DNA of 64,000 bases from Comamonas odontotermitis (lineage in GTDB: Bacteria; Pseudomonadota; Gammaproteobacteria; Burkholderiales; Burkholderiaceae_C): positions 2,356,001 through 2,420,000 of the forward strand of contig NZ_CP083451.1 in NCBI RefSeq assembly GCF_020080045.1, given 5' to 3'. Each line of letters begins with the position of its first letter. The first letter of the stretch is position 1. The position numbers were made by a program, and so were the translations under genes. The notes under the pieces are model-generated. The model saw only the letters and a program-made list of their open reading frames with translations, searched no databases and was not told the origin of the DNA. Shown in pieces: positions 26,988 to 34,302 of this stretch.

Positions 26988-27662
26988 CTAGCCTCTTGGC
27001 CGTCCTTGAACAACTTCCAGGCTGGGCAGCTTGATCAGTGCCAGCGCATCCTCAATGGATCCGTTCAGCCACCGATCCCAGGCCTCTTCCTCGATAGGCA
27101 CCACCGCCCGCTTGTCCTGCTTTGCCAGCGGCAGCGGCTCCTTGGTCTTGGGGTCAAGCTCGGGCTTGTGCATTCGGTTGAGCAGCGGGTGGGCATTGCA
27201 GTTCTGGGTCAACATGGTGAAGTTGGGCCAGACCTCCCCCGTCTCCTTGTCCACCCATTCCGAATACAGGCCACCCAGCATCCACGGCTTTTCGTCCTTT
27301 CGGGTGAACGTCCACCACACATTTTTTCCGCTCTCCCAGTTCGGCTCGTCATAGCTCAGTGCGGGTATCAGGCAGCGCTGACCCTTGGCCCAGGCGAACC
27401 TGAACGTCCACCTTTTCTCTATCCCCTCGATGCGCGCATTGTTGGTGCTCAGGCGCCGCCCCTCCCTCGTCATAGGTATGTGGGTCTTGGAGTCAGGCGG
27501 GATCATGCCCCATTGCCCGACCACCCAGCCATCAGGCGTGTAGTACGGCGCGTCATTCAGCGGCCCGACGACGGGCTTGAAAGGCCGGTGCTTTCTGATC
27601 TTCTTCCCAGGTGGCAGTTCCGTGAACAGTTCCATCTGAGCGGGCTGGTAGACATTGCACAT
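26988..27662 (-). CDS. SOS response-associated peptidase (SRAP/YedK-HMCES family)
   Basis: A 224-residue SRAP protein; these proteins crosslink covalently to abasic sites in single-stranded DNA through the N-terminal cysteine to shield them during replication. The start was fixed by the invariant Met-Cys (MCNVYQP), making Cys2 the nucleophile. Other family blocks are RLSTNNARIEGI (Asn in 'NARsE'), RCLIPALSYDEP (equivalent of 'RCLiPa.gfYEW', with the conserved Glu retained) and FTMLTQNCNAHPLLNRM. In the last block the usual His-x-Arg-Met-Pro reads Leu-Asn-Arg-Met-His, so the auxiliary histidine is shifted or lost. It is divergent from umuD and shares a LexA box with it, so it should be damage-inducible. 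Being inside the prophage attachment boundary, it is phage cargo. Confidence 0.9.
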   Translation of the reverse strand: MCNVYQPAQMELFTELPPGKKIRKHRPFKPVVGPLNDAPYYTPDGWVVGQWGMIPPDSKTHIPMTREGRRLSTNNARIEGIEKRWTFRFAWAKGQRCLIPALSYDEPNWESGKNVWWTFTRKDEKPWMLGGLYSEWVDKETGEVWPNFTMLTQNCNAHPLLNRMHKPELDPKTKEPLPLAKQDKRAVVPIEEEAWDRWLNGSIEDALALIKLPSLEVVQGRPRG

Positions 27663-27698
27663 GCACACTCCTAGGGTTGTTTTGCGGATTGCAATATA

Positions 27699-27714
27699 CT
27701 GTATGCATGCACAG
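27699..27714. promoter_or_regulatory. LexA-binding site (SOS box)
   Basis: CTGTATGCATGCACAG is a perfect CTGT-N8-ACAG palindrome, preceded by TA and followed by TG, very close to the E. coli consensus TACTGT-N8-ACAGTA. It lies 37 bases from the SRAP start and 26 from the umuD start, so it should repress both divergent transcripts until LexA is cleaved. Confidence 0.9.
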
Positions 27715-27739
27715 TGTTTTACAACCCATATCGCTGGAG

Positions 27740-28141
27740 ATGAGCCCCATGGTACTCCCCATGGCTGGTTCCACTGTGCGCGCCGGCTTCCCGAGCCCTG
27801 CGGAGGATTGGAGCCAAGAGCGGCTGGATTTGACCAAACTGCTGGTACCGCACCCAGCATGCACCTTCCTGGTCAAGTCTGGAGGCCTGTCCATGAAGGA
27901 CGCAGGGATCGATGACGGCGACCTGCTGGTGGTGGATCGCTACATGAAGGCGCAACACCGGTCCATTGTCGTGGCAGTGGTGGATGACGATTTCACGGTC
28001 AAATACCTGTACCGTCGCAACGGGCGCGTCCGGCTGCAGGCAGCCAACCCCACCTTCCCCGACATCATCCCTCACGACGGCCAGACGATTGAGGTCTGGG
28101 GCGTCGTCACCGCCTGTATCAAACGCTTCGTCAAGGTGTAG
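27740..28141 (+). CDS. umuD: DNA polymerase V accessory protein UmuD
   Basis: A 133-residue LexA/UmuD-type S24 peptidase. RecA-ssDNA filaments stimulate autocleavage at Ala15-Gly16 (AGFPSPAEDW), and the resulting UmuD' joins UmuC in translesion polymerase V. Catalytic residues are Ser51 (GGLSMKDAGI) and Lys88 (DDFTVKYL). E. coli UmuD has 139 residues, so the length fits. The start is uncertain: I chose the ATG 25 bases after the SOS box; an ATG 9 bases later has a better-spaced GGAG, and one at 27707 would overlap the LexA box. It is followed after two bases by umuC. Confidence 0.9.
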   Translation: MSPMVLPMAGSTVRAGFPSPAEDWSQERLDLTKLLVPHPACTFLVKSGGLSMKDAGIDDGDLLVVDRYMKAQHRSIVVAVVDDDFTVKYLYRRNGRVRLQAANPTFPDIIPHDGQTIEVWGVVTACIKRFVKV

Positions 28142-28143
28142 CC

Positions 28144-29436
28144 ATGTTCGCCCTGGTGGACGGCAATAACTTCTATGTCTCCTGCGAGCGTGCATTCCGC
28201 CCTGCGCTGGTCGGGCGGCCCGTGGTCGTGCTCAGCAACAACGACGGCTGCGCAATCGCCCGGAGCAATGAAGCCAAGGATCTGGGGATCAAGATGGGAG
28301 CGCCCTATTTCCAGATCAAGCACCTGGAATACACGTCGGACTTGGTAGCCCTCTCTGCAAACTTTGCCCTCTATGGCGACATGAGTGAGCGCATGATGAG
28401 CCTGGCCGCAGGCCTGGGGCCAGAGCAAGAGATATACAGCATAGACGAGAGTTTCATTGGCCTGCAGGGCGTGCGCGATGTGACGCGGCGTGCCTGGGCG
28501 ATCCGTGAGCGCATTGCTCGGGGCGTGGGCATCCCGTGCGGCATTGGCATCGGCCCGACCAAGACCCTGGCCAAGCTGGCAAACCACATTGCAAAGGACG
28601 CCGAGCGTAAGCCCGGCAGCTACCCGGCGCACCTCGCGCGCGTCTGCAACCTGTCCGAAATGCCACCAGCCGAGTTGGCCGCCCTGCTGCAGGCCACCCA
28701 TGTGGGCGACATCTGGGGCATCGGCCGGCGCATCTCCAAGCAGCTCAATGAAGCGGGCATTGCCAACGTCTGGCAGCTGACCCAGGCTGATCTGGGCACG
28801 ATCCGCCGTCGCTGGTCGGTGGTGCTGGAGCGCACGGTGCGCGAGCTGCGCGGGGAAAGCTGCATCGCCTTGGAGGATGAACCACCTCCAAAGCAGATGA
28901 TCGCCTGCACTCGGTCCTTTGGCCGCCCAGTGGAAGACCTGGCGCCACTGATCGAGGCCGTCAGCGAATACGCCAGCCGGGCCAGCGAGAAGCTGCGGCG
29001 CCAAGGCGGCGTAGCCGGGCAGGTTCAGGTGTTTGCCCACACCAGCCCGTTCCGGCCGGGCCCCCGCTACAGCCGCGCCATCCTGGTGCCGCTGCTGCGG
29101 CCCACCGCCGACACTGCGCTGATTGTGCGCAGCGCCATCAAGGGGATCACCCGGATCTACGAGCCCGGATACCAACTCATCAAAGCCGGGGTCATCCTGC
29201 TGGACATCAGCGACCGGGCAATCGTGCAGGAAGAACTGGATTTAGGCGACGACGGAAAGGACCGCAGTGCGCTCTATGGCGCGCTGGACAAGCTCAACCA
29301 GCGGTACGGCAAGGGCACGGTGCACGTTGCCTCGACCGGCATTGACAGCGACAGCGCCCGATGGGGCATGAAGCAGGAGCGGCGGACGCCGCGCTACACC
29401 ACCAATATTGATGACATCCCAATAGCGAGGTGCTGA
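28144..29436 (+). CDS. umuC: DNA polymerase V catalytic subunit UmuC
   Basis: A 430-residue Y-family polymerase for translesion synthesis. The palm has MFALVDGNNFYVSCE (Asp6) and YSIDESF (Asp101, Glu102), the same numbering as E. coli UmuC. The finger segment VVVLSNNDGCAIARS and the helix-hairpin-helix GIGPTKTLAKLANH then AKDAERKPGS are typical. The little-finger domain (ARSFGRPVEDL-type TRSFGRPVED) and the C-terminal UmuC tail (HVASTGIDSDSARWGMKQER, DIPIAR) are complete. It forms one operon with umuD upstream and two small genes downstream, all under the shared LexA box. A phage-borne umuDC could raise mutation rates of the lysogen during SOS. Confidence 0.95.
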   Translation: MFALVDGNNFYVSCERAFRPALVGRPVVVLSNNDGCAIARSNEAKDLGIKMGAPYFQIKHLEYTSDLVALSANFALYGDMSERMMSLAAGLGPEQEIYSIDESFIGLQGVRDVTRRAWAIRERIARGVGIPCGIGIGPTKTLAKLANHIAKDAERKPGSYPAHLARVCNLSEMPPAELAALLQATHVGDIWGIGRRISKQLNEAGIANVWQLTQADLGTIRRRWSVVLERTVRELRGESCIALEDEPPPKQMIACTRSFGRPVEDLAPLIEAVSEYASRASEKLRRQGGVAGQVQVFAHTSPFRPGPRYSRAILVPLLRPTADTALIVRSAIKGITRIYEPGYQLIKAGVILLDISDRAIVQEELDLGDDGKDRSALYGALDKLNQRYGKGTVHVASTGIDSDSARWGMKQERRTPRYTTNIDDIPIARC

Positions 29437-29437
29437 A

Positions 29438-29605
29438 ATGACAAACCAGCAGTTTTTTATTTGGAATCGCCGTTCTGATATTGTCAGGCAGCTATCAAAA
29501 CAGAAGCAATCATTACAACCCAACCAGCGCATCGCACCAAAACCGATGACGCCGGCAGAAATCCAGTGCTTGTATAAGAGGCTTGGCCCCGATGTCCCTT
29601 ACTGA
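29438..29605 (+). CDS. Small hypothetical protein, 55 aa, in the umuDC operon
   Basis: A short ORF starting one base after the umuC stop (TGAA-ATG), preceded by AGGTG. The product begins MTNQQFFIWNRRSDIV and ends MTPAEIQCLYKRLGPDVPY; it is basic, Gln-rich in the middle and has no membrane segment. Its stop overlaps the start of the next small gene by 14 bases. The tight packing (umuC, this ORF, next ORF) argues that it is translated. Function unknown. Confidence 0.6.
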   Translation: MTNQQFFIWNRRSDIVRQLSKQKQSLQPNQRIAPKPMTPAEIQCLYKRLGPDVPY

Positions 29606-29816
29606 ACGTCAAAAGAACGTAGTCGCCCTCTGGCGGACATGGCGCAAGAACATGCGCGATCTCAACGATGGGTGGTTCCCGTACTACGACACGGGCAAAC
29701 AGATCCATCTGTTCTATGAGTACCTGGGAAAGTCCCACCCTTCTCTTTTGGACATGCCAAAAGAAAACCCATACCTTGTGATCAAGGCATGGGTAGAAAG
29801 AAACTTGGACCTCTAA
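29592..29816 (+). CDS. Small hypothetical protein, 74 aa, end of umuDC operon
   Basis: A soluble, aromatic-rich product starting MSLTERQKNVVALWRTWRKN. The start lies inside the preceding small gene, and the gene ends six bases before the converging subtilisin gene. It contains a predicted helical N-terminus and a short acidic/aromatic middle (DGWFPYYDTGKQIHLFYEY). I do not recognise a family. Operon position implies SOS co-regulation. Confidence 0.6.
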   Translation: MSLTERQKNVVALWRTWRKNMRDLNDGWFPYYDTGKQIHLFYEYLGKSHPSLLDMPKENPYLVIKAWVERNLDL

Positions 29817-29822
29817 GTATTT

Positions 29823-31700
29823 CTAGTAAACGCCATAGACCTCGATTTCCGAATAAGCGAGCCACGAAGCAGTATTTGTGCCGCTAATACGTATGTAACG
29901 GGCATCTCCGCTCATTGGAATATAGATTGGCGCAAAGTCAAATTGCGTGGGCTCCGTAAAATTAGTCATTACAAATGAATTTCCCGTTGAATTACTAGCT
30001 GAACCGCTCACAGTAAAATGAACTGCATTATTGTATGACGGCGCATTGGTTCTTAACGTAATTCGAATCCCGCGAACTTTACGAATTACGCCCATATCCA
30101 ATATCACATCATGAGAATAGGCGCCAGGATTATAGAAGAATGAGGCATCATAAAATTTCTCATCTTTCAGAGAATTAATATCAACATTACCAAGACTACC
30201 CGATAGCGAAGAAATGGGAAATCTAGCAATTGGAGAACTCACAGGAGAGTAAACCGCCTTACGGAGTACATCTCCTGCGCCATTTGAAGTTCCTGGAATC
30301 GCATAGCGATTGTTCAGAATTTGCTGTTCACGTTCTATAGGTCGAGTTTGATTATTTCCATAACGCGAAGCCAAGGCTGCAACAATAGGTGCTGCGAATG
30401 ATGTTCCTGACGATGTCTGGAATGTATTGTTATAAAGATTCCAACCGTAGATTAAATACCCAGGTGCCCAAGCCTCTATGCATCGCCCTATATTTGATCC
30501 AAGATCAGAATTTGCGGCACCAGGAAAGCTAGTTGGCGAATTATCCTCCGGCATTATTTGATCATTCATATCAAGTGCACCAACAACGATGATCGCATCA
30601 TTCAGCCGCGCATTTCCTTGATAGTTATATGACATCAAGCATGCATCTGTTGAATAATTACCCGCAGATTGAGTAATCAAAAACCTATTACTAGCCTTCT
30701 TGGCAACAATACCCTTATCTGCATAGTCGTTCCAAGTATTATTTGCCTGCAATCTGGAGGTATTCTTATCATTCGAAGAGATGTTGATAACTGAAAATTC
30801 GCCAAGAACCTCTGCCAATCCAGCAGCTTTATTAAGATTTTCTTTCAAAGACTCAGCGAGCCAATTTTGAGCTGGATCAATTGCAAAGAATCGAATACCT
30901 TGACCAGGGTTAATACCTCTCCCATATAAATTATTCGACTTACCACCAATGACTTGAGTAACGTATCCCGAGTGAAATTTTGAACTGTAATTTTGCCTCG
31001 TAGCTGGAGATTCAGCCGTATACTCAGCATAGCTTACAATATTCACTTCGCTACTCATGTCAATATTGTTGGCAGTATCCAACACATATATGTTATGAGA
31101 TGGAGTTATTGTTGGATTATCTGCATTCACTGACCTGACAAACCACGGAAGCATTTCGCTATTTGGCGCAGGCACTGCCGGAATATTTGCCCAAGCGCTG
31201 ACAACATCATCTCCACCAACAACAACTTCTTTGATTGACAAAATGTAATCTTGATTCAGAATGAATTCCGCAGTATCAGCATCAGTCTCCATTTGAAATG
31301 AAGAGCTAAGCCAGGAATTGACATTCCTGACTTCAATGCCAAATTTATTCGAAAATTCTTTGATAAAAAGCTGCATCCCAGGCTGAATTAAATTATTTGC
31401 ATCCTCCAATCTAATTGATTTTGCAATCGTTTTATAACCATCATCTATTGCTTTTTGGTTATATATTTTCATAAAAAATGGATCTATAGTGACCTCATAT
31501 CGCTTTAAGTCAGCTTGATCCGAGGTTGTACTAAAATTTATTTTCTTTTGATCTGCCCTTGGGAAATTTAGTAAGCGATTTGTAGATTTTTGCGACAAAA
31601 CCGTATCTAAAATGTAGTCCTTCGTAAAGCGTGACTGTGCATATGATCCAATTGAGAAAATAGTAGCCAACGCAAGGATTGATATCTTGATTTTTTCCAT
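29823..31700 (-). CDS. Secreted subtilisin-like (S8) protease with C-terminal discoidin-like domain
   Basis: A 625-residue protein with a Sec signal peptide (MEKIKISILALATIFSIGSY-AQS). A propeptide-like region comes first, followed by the S8 catalytic domain. The candidate Asp is in HNIYVLDTANN, the His in KFHSGYVTQVIGG, the oxyanion Asn region in FLITQSAGNYSTDA, and the Ser in SSGTSFAAPIVAALASR. The last 130 residues form an F5/8-type C/discoidin-like sandwich (MGVIRKVRGIRITLRTNAPS ... RYIRISGTNTASWLAYSEIE), often used to bind glycans. I chose the ATG with GGAAA upstream; a longer in-frame start would place 71 residues before the signal peptide. The gene is strikingly AT-rich compared with all phage and host neighbours, suggesting recent acquisition as a lysogenic-conversion (moron) gene. 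The catalytic triad appears intact. Confidence 0.85.
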   Translation of the reverse strand: MEKIKISILALATIFSIGSYAQSRFTKDYILDTVLSQKSTNRLLNFPRADQKKINFSTTSDQADLKRYEVTIDPFFMKIYNQKAIDDGYKTIAKSIRLEDANNLIQPGMQLFIKEFSNKFGIEVRNVNSWLSSSFQMETDADTAEFILNQDYILSIKEVVVGGDDVVSAWANIPAVPAPNSEMLPWFVRSVNADNPTITPSHNIYVLDTANNIDMSSEVNIVSYAEYTAESPATRQNYSSKFHSGYVTQVIGGKSNNLYGRGINPGQGIRFFAIDPAQNWLAESLKENLNKAAGLAEVLGEFSVINISSNDKNTSRLQANNTWNDYADKGIVAKKASNRFLITQSAGNYSTDACLMSYNYQGNARLNDAIIVVGALDMNDQIMPEDNSPTSFPGAANSDLGSNIGRCIEAWAPGYLIYGWNLYNNTFQTSSGTSFAAPIVAALASRYGNNQTRPIEREQQILNNRYAIPGTSNGAGDVLRKAVYSPVSSPIARFPISSLSGSLGNVDINSLKDEKFYDASFFYNPGAYSHDVILDMGVIRKVRGIRITLRTNAPSYNNAVHFTVSGSASNSTGNSFVMTNFTEPTQFDFAPIYIPMSGDARYIRISGTNTASWLAYSEIEVYGVY

Positions 31701-31892
31701 AGATAAATTTCCAGATAACTGACTGATGTTGATAAATCTCATGTCTTGCATCGCTCTAGCGATCATGAGAAAAATCAATCTAATCATAATTTTCTCAAAT
31801 AACATTAGTGTTTTCACCAATGACCTGGGTAGGGCTTGTGCATACTGCATTCGCTTATGCGTATGCAGTCCGCCTATAAATTCATAGTGATA

Positions 31893-31940
31893 TAAAAAAT
31901 AAAAAACCCACACCTCCTGGAGAAGGCATGGGTTGAGGCG
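31893..31940 (-). terminator. Terminator of the phage late operon
   Basis: On the minus strand AACCCATGCC pairs imperfectly with GGTGTGGGTT and is followed by TTTTTATTTTTT. It lies 12 bases after the last small gene of the lysis region, and so closes the long late transcript that runs leftwards from the terminase genes. Confidence 0.75.
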
Positions 31941-31951
31941 GATCTGGAGCT

Positions 31952-32122
31952 TTAAGCGGCCACGCGATTTGCCAGCAGGGTTGCAATCCAGCTGCGCACA
32001 CTGAATGGACGACGCTTGCCAGCCAGATCGGCTTTGGCTTGGCTGTTGCTCAGCACCTTGAATGGCCGGCCGCTGCGGCGCTTCAGTTCTTCCATGTTCT
32101 GTTGGCCAGGGGTTGTGTTCAT
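31952..32122 (-). CDS. Small basic hypothetical protein, 56 aa
   Basis: Begins MNTTPGQQNMEELKRRSGRP and ends with a helical segment RSWIATLLANRVAA. Basic, no membrane helix. The ATG overlaps the stop of the Rz1-like gene (ATGA), so it is the last coupled gene of the lysis operon before the terminator. Similar short proteins at this position in phage genomes are generally unassigned; no function is proposed. Confidence 0.6.
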   Translation of the reverse strand: MNTTPGQQNMEELKRRSGRPFKVLSNSQAKADLAGKRRPFSVRSWIATLLANRVAA

Positions 32123-32409
32123 CGGTTGATCTCCCAAGGATTGCCAGCGGCCGGCTGGCTCGGGTTGATAGGCGCAGTGCACACCGCCAGCGCGGCGCGC
32201 AGCTTGTCTTCGTAGGCTTCGCGGCGGTCGATCTCAGCCAGCGCAGCGCGCAGCAGCACGAATGGCAGCGCGCCAGGCTCCAGCGTCTCTGTGGGCATTA
32301 CCGGGCGGGCGGGTTCAGGTTCGCGGCATTCGACCGGCACAGGCACCTTGACCTGCACGTATTCAGTTGTCTTGCAACCAGAAAGCAGCAATGCCAAAAT
32401 CAACACCAT
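32119..32409 (-). CDS. Rz1-like outer-membrane spanin lipoprotein
   Basis: A 96-residue lipoprotein: hydrophobic start MVLILALLLSGC with lipobox LSGC (Cys12), then KTTEYVQVKVPVPVECREPE, a Pro-rich stretch typical of o-spanins, and a charged helical C-terminus (AALAEIDRREAYEDKLRAAL). O-spanins bridge to the inner-membrane Rz protein and fuse the two membranes at the end of lysis. An upstream in-frame ATG at 32448 would add 13 residues. Unlike lambda, it is not nested in Rz; about 320 bases separate them, and that gap holds an opposite-strand ORF. Confidence 0.75.
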   Translation of the reverse strand: MVLILALLLSGCKTTEYVQVKVPVPVECREPEPARPVMPTETLEPGALPFVLLRAALAEIDRREAYEDKLRAALAVCTAPINPSQPAAGNPWEINR

Positions 32410-32752
32410 GAGCACAAGCAGCGAACATCCAACTCCAGAGGAAGTCATCCGCGCGCGCGCAGCGCTCTTCCGGCTGGAAGGCGAGCTTTTCCTGCTGAAA
32501 GGTGAACTGTGGCGGCTGGATGGTGAGCAGAGACTTTCAGCTGGCAGAGCTGAACTGCAAAAGTACATTGCCGTAGCAGAAGCGGCAGGAATCACAGACG
32601 AACATCCATTGGTCAAAGCCTTGATGAAGCATTGGCCAGAGCCACCAAAGATTCCAGAATTGCCGGAATTACTGCAGCACTTACCAGAGCCACCAGAGCT
32701 CTCAGAATTACCCAAGCTGAACATTCCCTTCATCTCGCAGCCCTCCCCTTGA
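32408..32752 (+). CDS. Hypothetical protein on the opposite strand between Rz and Rz1
   Basis: A 114-residue product starting MSTSSEHPTPEEVIRARAAL. It has amphipathic helices (FRLEGELFLLKGELWRLDGE; ELQKYIAVAEAAGITDEHPL) and a Pro/Glu/Leu-rich tail with repeated PEPPxxPELPELL units. The minus-strand reading of the same bases is Ser-rich low complexity, whereas this reading looks like a real protein. There is no good Shine-Dalgarno, and its start is back-to-back with the Rz1-like ATG. It fills the otherwise empty Rz-Rz1 gap and overlaps the Rz 3' end by 23 bases. Function unknown. Confidence 0.5.
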   Translation: MSTSSEHPTPEEVIRARAALFRLEGELFLLKGELWRLDGEQRLSAGRAELQKYIAVAEAAGITDEHPLVKALMKHWPEPPKIPELPELLQHLPEPPELSELPKLNIPFISQPSP

Positions 32753-33074
32753 GCCACTCATCGCCCAGATGCTGCATGCTGCTGCAAGCATTCAGCGGGT
32801 CGCGCGGCTGCAAACTCAGGGTGTAATCGGCCCGGCGCTCCAGGGGTTTCGCCTTCGCTGCAGCGTCGGCACGGAGCTTCTTGGCATCGGCGGCCCGACG
32901 GTTGGCCAACTCGCGCAGGTCTTCTGTGGCATCGCTGCAAGCGTTCAAATCGGTGCGAACGCTGTTCAAGCTGGTGGTGGCCCGCGTGAAGTCGTCACGC
33001 TTGCCCAGGTAGGCCCAGCCCAAAAGCCCGTTCAGGGCCAGGCTGACAAGCAGGACAATGTGCACGGGGTTCAT
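32730..33074 (-). CDS. Rz-like inner-membrane spanin
   Basis: A 114-residue protein with an N-terminal membrane anchor (HIVLLVSLALNGLLGWAYL) and a periplasmic coiled coil rich in Ala/Arg/Lys/Asp (DLRELANRRAADAKKLRADA), the i-spanin layout. Its start overlaps the stop of the endolysin gene by four bases (ATGA). Together with the Rz1-like lipoprotein further downstream it should disrupt the outer membrane after endolysin action. Confidence 0.8.
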   Translation of the reverse strand: MNPVHIVLLVSLALNGLLGWAYLGKRDDFTRATTSLNSVRTDLNACSDATEDLRELANRRAADAKKLRADAAAKAKPLERRADYTLSLQPRDPLNACSSMQHLGDEWLKGRAAR

Positions 33075-33700
33075 GGCGCGGCCTTTTCCGCCACAGACTC
33101 GCCGCAGCGCGCCAGCGGCACATTGCCCAGCCGGTTATCCACCCAACCCACGGTGAAACTCGGCATACCCAGTTGCATGTAGTGGGCGCCCTGCTGCACG
33201 TCCAGCAGCTTCAAGGTCAGCTCACAGGCCTTGACGCGGCCCCGTTTGCGCTCCAGCGCCCGGTAAGCGGCAATGGTCTGGGCGCCGATCTGGCCGTCCA
33301 CTGCCACCTTGACGTAGTCTTTTCCGCCCCGGTTGAGCAGGTTCAATGCTTCCTGGTACCAGCGCGCGGCACGAACAGGGCCTGCATTCACACCGGCATC
33401 CACCAGCTTGTGACCCACTGCAGGAGACAGGGCGATCACGCGATCGAACCCGGGTTTGCGGATGTAGTCCTGCGTGTAGATGTCAGCAGCAACTGCCTTG
33501 GGCAAATCCTGCATCGCCCCTTGGTAGCCATGAGCGCGGGCTACCTGCTCGGTGATTCCGTGATTGGTGGCGCCGCCTGGGTCCTTTGGATCATTGACGA
33601 AACCGCCCTCAATTCCAAAGACAGCGACTACCGTTGCCGCCACGGCAGCCGCAACAGATGCCCAGGCCTTAAAGGACGAACGGCCAGCATCCCCGCTCAT
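33071..33700 (-). CDS. Endolysin, glycoside hydrolase family 108 (N-acetylmuramidase)
   Basis: A 209-residue muramidase that cuts the peptidoglycan sugar backbone. The GH108 signature GIEGGFVNDPKDPGGATNHG carries the catalytic Glu31. DYIRKPGFDRV, KLVDAGVNAGPVRAARWYQE and VDGQIGAQTIAAYRAL follow; the last is the C-terminal substrate-binding helix region. Residues 12-28 form a weakly hydrophobic Ala/Val segment directly before the active site, suggesting a signal-anchor-release (SAR) endolysin that is held inactive in the membrane. It overlaps both holin and Rz genes by four bases, a compact lysis cassette. Confidence 0.9.
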   Translation of the reverse strand: MSGDAGRSSFKAWASVAAAVAATVVAVFGIEGGFVNDPKDPGGATNHGITEQVARAHGYQGAMQDLPKAVAADIYTQDYIRKPGFDRVIALSPAVGHKLVDAGVNAGPVRAARWYQEALNLLNRGGKDYVKVAVDGQIGAQTIAAYRALERKRGRVKACELTLKLLDVQQGAHYMQLGMPSFTVGWVDNRLGNVPLARCGESVAEKAAP

Positions 33701-33936
33701 GGCTTGCCCCAGTCCGTTTCACCATCACGACTACGCCGCGGTGGCCGGGGCTTGATCCAGCCTGCGCGCTCAAATACCGGGCGCCAAACCTTCTTCCAGA
33801 ACCACTCACAAATCAGTAGAGCTGAGTACAGGAATGCAGCCGCTGCGGCGGCCTTTTCCCACGAGGTGATTCCGAAAGCCACCCAAACGCTGATGAGCTT
33901 GGCGACTGGAATGCTGATGTTGCTGCGTTCGTCCAT
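33697..33936 (-). CDS. Putative holin
   Basis: A 79-residue protein with one or two hydrophobic segments (VAKLISVWVAFGITSW; AAAAAAFLYSALLICEWFW) and a strongly basic C-terminal tail (RPRPPRRSRDG-like). Size, topology and position directly upstream of and overlapping the endolysin gene are those of a holin that sets the time of lysis. Sequence similarity to a specific holin class could not be judged. A phage intergenic motif lies 31 bases upstream of the start. Confidence 0.75.
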   Translation of the reverse strand: MDERSNISIPVAKLISVWVAFGITSWEKAAAAAAFLYSALLICEWFWKKVWRPVFERAGWIKPRPPRRSRDGETDWGKP

Positions 33937-33967
33937 GCCCTGGATGATCCAAGGCTTGTCGCTGGCA

Positions 33968-33988
33968 GGCGAACCCTAGAGGGGTGCT
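33968..33988 (-). promoter_or_regulatory. Phage late motif, site A (upstream of holin)
   Basis: Minus strand CACCCCTCTAGGGTTCGCC. One of seven intergenic copies of CCCC(C)-N3-AGGGTT-NGMC in the same orientation. The spacer to the holin ATG is 31 bases. Confidence 0.65.
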
Positions 33989-34302
33989 TAGATCACGATC
34001 TGGGCAGCGGCGATGAACATCTCGTCGAGCTGCTGATCCGTCAGGCCCAATGCTTGCGCAGCTCTCGTCAGGAAAGGTGACTCATACCGGCGCCATGTGG
34101 AGGTGTGATTCCAGGCGAGATCCACCCACATGGCTTCTTCTTCGTCTGTAATGCTGGCGAAATACGCCTCCACTTGAGGGATGAGCTTCATCGACCCGAG
34201 AATTGCACGCCCTTGCGCCCGGCTGATTTCAGCTGGCACGCGGGCGCGGCGCTCTTCTTCGGCGATCTGCTCAGCCGTTTTCATCTGGGACCAGTCGATC
34301 AT
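33988..34302 (-). CDS. Small phage protein downstream of tail fibre genes, 104 aa
   Basis: Starts MIDWSQMKTAEQIAEEERRA; helical and acidic, with a conserved-looking block DEEEAMWVDLAWNHTSTWRR and an C-terminal helix LTDQQLDEMFIAAAQI. Short proteins of this size and character follow tail-fibre genes in many phages and act as fibre assembly factors; that role is inferred only. Overlaps the upstream gene by four bases. Confidence 0.65.
   Translation of the reverse strand: MIDWSQMKTAEQIAEEERRARVPAEISRAQGRAILGSMKLIPQVEAYFASITDEEEAMWVDLAWNHTSTWRRYESPFLTRAAQALGLTDQQLDEMFIAAAQIVI

Noticed and set aside
28072..29175. 367-codon minus-strand ORF over umuC
   Set aside because: Antisense to umuC, which has all polymerase residues in place.
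32122..32757. Rz1 as a 212-codon minus-strand protein
   Set aside because: The upstream 115 codons are Ser-rich low complexity; the lipobox start at 32409 gives a normal-size o-spanin.
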